Below are positions 5,361-5,382 of a stretch of 5,382 nucleotides of DNA, one piece after another. Source of the DNA: Clostridiales bacterium. Its GTDB lineage: Bacteria > Bacillota > Clostridia > Oscillospirales > CAG-272. The position numbers and the translations under genes are program-made. The first letter of the stretch is position 1; each line of letters opens with the position of its first letter. The DNA lies in NCBI GenBank assembly GCA_003523225.1, contig DPGK01000036.1, positions 15,029-20,410 on the forward strand, given 5' to 3'. Under the pieces are notes generated by a model. That model had not been told where the DNA came from. It saw only the letters and a program-made list of their open reading frames with translations, and searched no databases.

Positions 5361-5382
5361 GCCTTCCCCAGCGGGGAAGGTG
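5361..5382 (-). repeat. GC-rich palindromic repeat, copy 2 (inverted, cut by window end)
   Basis: Exact 22 bp reverse complement of 5250-5271, with a GCCTTCCCC left arm (5361-5369) and a GGGGAAGG right arm (5373-5380). The two copies face each other across 89 bp of AT-rich, gene-free DNA. The outer flank of this copy is beyond the window, so the length of the element cannot be judged. It lacks an adjacent T-tract on either visible side, so it is not itself a good terminator. Confidence 0.75.

Larger units (their letters stand above)
5168..5382. other. gene-free right-hand tail
   Basis: No convincing coding sequence on either strand: the open frames here lack a ribosome binding site and overlap the repeats. 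Apart from the two palindromic repeats and the terminator, the stretch 5277-5360 is AT-rich with no clear promoter, tRNA or structured RNA. Confidence 0.6.

Noticed and set aside
5250..5382. Insertion sequence or complete MITE bounded by the 22 bp inverted repeats
   Set aside because: There is no transposase, no visible target duplication, and each arm is itself a palindrome with the flank lying outside the pair. Two independent repeat copies explain this at least as well.

Overview
The window looks like a chromosomal segment from a mid-GC, Gram-positive Clostridia-type bacterium. Evidence for this is inferential. The ribosome binding sites are AGGAG-type, the promoters are near-consensus sigma-A with 17 bp spacers and AT-rich flanks, and the protein families have close relatives mainly in gut Clostridia. 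The right end also carries GC-rich palindromic repeats with a CCTCATCC flank, a pattern I associate with Oscillospiraceae/Ruminococcaceae-like genomes. No rRNA, tRNA, CRISPR array, transposase or phage gene is visible.

Left block (1-1782): a cytoplasmic YkuE-like metallophosphoesterase on the + strand ends 2 bp from the 3' end of a SecB-like chaperone-fold protein on the - strand. The SecB-like gene sits just downstream of a small four-helix membrane protein gene on the same strand, and the two should form an operon driven by a TTGACA-17-TAAAAT promoter. The AT-rich gap up to 1782 holds that promoter, a GCCGG/CCGGC hairpin cluster, and a TTGAAA-17-TATAAT promoter facing the other way.

Middle (1783-2887): a monocistronic GpsA-like NAD(P)-dependent glycerol-3-phosphate dehydrogenase family gene closed by an intrinsic terminator. 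Several GpsA signature motifs are altered, so the substrate is less certain than the fold.

Right block (2916-5276): a compact operon of a TetR-family repressor, an alpha/beta hydrolase (1 nt overlap with tetR) and a class I SAM-dependent methyltransferase. Its promoter is a perfect TTGACA-17-TATAAT bracketed by two imperfect palindromes centred on AACGGTCGTT. This is a textbook arrangement for an autorepressed TetR cassette, probably induced by a small molecule that the hydrolase and methyltransferase might act on. A 19-codon ORF with its own ribosome binding site and an embedded hairpin lies between hydrolase and methyltransferase.

Right edge (5168-5382): no gene. It has two copies of a 22 bp GC-rich palindrome in inverted orientation about 110 bp apart. 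The first doubles as the operon terminator and the second is cut by the window end. I see no clearly new multi-gene system. The most informative points are the repressor operator architecture, the SecB-like/membrane-protein pair in an apparently Gram-positive genome, and the repeat pair at the right edge.
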